Part shown: in pieces, positions 62,244 to 64,000 of the stretch
Layout: each line of letters begins with the position of its first letter
How positions within the stretch are numbered: the stretch's first letter is position 1
Source of the DNA: Ustulina deusta
Taxonomy: Eukaryota > Ascomycota > Sordariomycetes > Xylariales > Xylariaceae
Direction: 5' to 3'
NCBI GenBank assembly: GCA_023159155.1
Contig: JAJNNX010000002.1
Location: 558,001 to 622,000, forward strand
DNA: 64,000 nt
The notes under the pieces: model-generated
What the model was told of the DNA's origin: nothing
The model's input: only the letters and a program-made list of their open reading frames with translations
Databases searched by the model: none
Program-made: the position numbers and the translations under genes

Positions 62244-63344
62244 TCAAACCTTCAGTTGCTCCTGCTAACAATGAGTACTGTGGTCATGATCAGAACATGA
62301 AGTATTTCAAAATACCATGCGAGCCTGGATAAGGGCCTGACAACACGTGTACGTTAGCTGTTTCACAGGTTTCTTCGCCGTAATTCCGGGAATGAGTACG
62401 TCTGAACTGACCTCCAACTTCGCTTCTTGGGCCTAAAATCTTAAATTACTACTTGAATATGCCAGCACAGTGATGAAACTCACGCTCTTCTCGAATTCCT
62501 ATATAAGGTGTTAAGTAAACGCATTATTTCATGATAGAGATGAAATCAACATACTGCGAGGTCCAGCTGAAGTTTCTAACAAACTGTAAGTACCCTCATG
62601 AACCAAAGTACCTGGCCTGTCTGCTTAGCACTCACGGCAATACGCTCGATTAGTTTCTGTACCACAGATTAGCTTCGAGCCACGTCTACACGAGTAAAGC
62701 AGGACGATTGAGTATGCTTACATCCTTTTCGTCCATTTTTTTCTGTAGAGAATAATGGGTTAGTCAATTATTTATCCATGTTAGCTCTTTAGTAGGTCCG
62801 GACTCTACCTTGGTAAAGGCGAAGATTGCGTCGTCGCACTTCTACAACCACATCATCGGCAAGTAGTTCGTGAGACAGATATACACGATTCACACTCACC
62901 CCAGCTTCCTTCATGAGCTTCTAATATTTGAAGCACGTTAGTGAAGCTCTAACGACATACCCTATAGCACTCTTCTCTGACCGTGATCATGTACTCATGC
63001 CACTGAGAGACCTGAGTCAGCGAAAGGGGTAAAATTCCGCTCCACCCAATTCGAAAAGGCCATACTTCTCGAGTACCCTTCTGTAATTTGATGTCAGTTG
63101 CTGAAGACCGTGCCAGTGCTTAAATCGCGTTCAACTTACAGCGGGCACGTCCCCCCTCGGCCCCGAAGGAGTAATCGTTTGGGCATTCGGCTGAAGATTT
63201 CATGCAGTGAGCATAAACAACCCTGACGTAAAACCTTGTGCTAACCTACATCATCGGTCCGCTGGGGTTATGAAAGGTCAAAACTGATGTATTATATCAC
63301 AATTCACGTGCACGGGGATTACTCACAGGTCGTTTGTTTGACAT
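62244..63344 (-). CDS. Micro-exon gene: small charged coiled-coil protein
   Basis: Read on the minus strand as 14 exons: 63327-63344, 63250-63261, 63140-63190, 63066-63080, 62961-63011, 62900-62920, 62809-62841, 62722-62742, 62636-62656, 62555-62566, 62484-62498, 62412-62432, 62316-62336, 62244-62264. All lengths are multiples of 3 (18,12,51,15,51,21,33,21,21,12,15,21,21,21), so all 13 introns (40-75 nt) are phase 0; they total about 768 nt against 333 nt coding. Donors include GTGAGT x4, GTAAGT, GTAAGC, GTATGT x2; branch-like CTGAC/CTAAC/TTAAC sites are present. The product has 110 residues: a basic start MSNKRPRTDD, then SQWHEYMITVREECY, then heptad-like pieces KLMKEAG, KKMDEKD, KLIERIA, AQEAKLE, ALIQARM. 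No signal peptide. The final exon could instead use GTTTGAGC as a donor and end in AKE. Family unknown; function not inferred. Confidence 0.6.
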
Positions 63345-64000
63345 CGTCTAGTCTGGATCATTCAGCTCAGAAAAAACAGTGTGAGATGACCACGGATTGA
63401 GAGCTCACATTGGTGGTCTGAATCTAGAGTCGGTTTCAGAAGTAAGAGGAGGGTTGCACTGGGGAAAAGGAAGAAAAAAAGCGAACCGAATAAAAATCAC
63501 GACCCAAATGCCCTTTCCCCATCCCACCGCCGTTCAATCCCTCCATACTTCCTTCTCTAACTGTTCAGTTGGTATCACAGATCCAAAGCTTAACGCGGCC
63601 GACCACGATCATGAGTTTTAAGTTCTGACGCTAATACACTTCTGTAAGTGGTGTGTATTTCCACACGTAGGTACATATGATACCTAGGTACTACGGTACT
63701 TGCGTGGGAATGTGTATTATTAACACTATAGGTATGTAAAACTTCCGAGCGTCGATAGCTATCCGGATTGTGAAAGGCCAACACCTGAATCCAGATAATG
63801 ATCGACCAAGATGACTGTGCTGCACCATCAGGAACGGGACGATAATAGCATCCCTAAACGTTTATAGCCACCTAACTGACCGGAGGAGGGATGCGTGCTA
63901 TCTAAGAAGGACTTGACCTCTGTGTGCGAGCGGACGAATAGAGACAACAAAGCATTACGCAACTATTGTTCCAAACACCTTCCAAAGGAAGACGAGGCTA
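63345..64000. other. Upstream region of the micro-exon gene
   Basis: Probable promoter or leader of the minus-strand micro-exon gene. ORF 63397-63621 has no recognisable content; TACCTAGGTACTACGGTAC lies near 63681-63700. Further short exons upstream of 63344 cannot be excluded because such exons are hard to see by eye. Confidence 0.45.

Noticed and set aside
62144..62249. Additional 14th intron and final exon AKE-stop of the micro-exon gene
   Set aside because: Donor GTTTGA is weak and the frame already stops at TGA (62244-62246); kept only as an alternative end.

Overview
The window is nuclear DNA of a filamentous ascomycete (Pezizomycotina; Sordariomycetes is my best guess, not proven). 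Reasons: genes are cut by short introns (about 48-220 nt) with fungal GT(A/G)NGT donors and CTNAC-like branch sites; the gene set is a standard mould set (CaMK-I, UBE2W-type E2, Vps33, LSD1 with an HMG box, ATP synthase gamma, topoisomerase I, Crh-type GH16, Aro8, ALDH, GH20, clan-CYP52 P450, Nab2, Hem14, CorA/Mnr2, Rna15/CstF-64, Rad4/XPC); and spacers are full of ACCTACCTAGGTA-like palindromic motifs. Exon borders were placed by reading splice sites and checking frame; every listed multi-exon CDS sums to a multiple of three, except the incomplete gene model at 21972, which has no resolved end.

Layout. 1-8.1 kb: kinase (-), Ubc16/UBE2W (+), vps33 (+). 8.1-20 kb: LSD1-type demethylase (+) convergent with ATP3 (-); ATP3 and TOP1 (+) are divergent and share a 1.6 kb spacer. 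20-24.9 kb is gene-poor; it holds one weakly supported spliced membrane-protein gene (about 21972-22400). 24.9-36.7 kb: a row of plus-strand metabolic and cell-wall genes: GPI-anchored Crh-like GH16, aromatic aminotransferase, aldehyde dehydrogenase, beta-N-acetylhexosaminidase. The aminotransferase and dehydrogenase sit head to tail and could serve the two ends of an Ehrlich-type pathway. 36.7-39 kb is a spacer with a mariner/pogo-like MITE. 39-47 kb: P450, Nab2, protoporphyrinogen oxidase, all plus. 48-58.1 kb: three minus-strand genes (Mg2+ transporter, CstF-64, Rad4), with a second, inverted and more RIP-like MITE copy at 51.4 kb.

58.2-63.4 kb looks like an accessory island: a degenerate tandem array, a very AT-rich block, a kinase-like gene, an unrecognised 289-residue ORF, and on the minus strand a 1.1 kb locus that no long ORF reveals. 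There, 14 very small exons (12-51 nt), all in phase 0 and separated by 13 introns of 40-75 nt, assemble into a 110-residue charged, probably coiled-coil protein. Many of its exons are exactly 21 nt, that is one heptad. This micro-exon gene is the most unusual object in the window.

No tRNA, rRNA, CRISPR array or prokaryotic feature was found.
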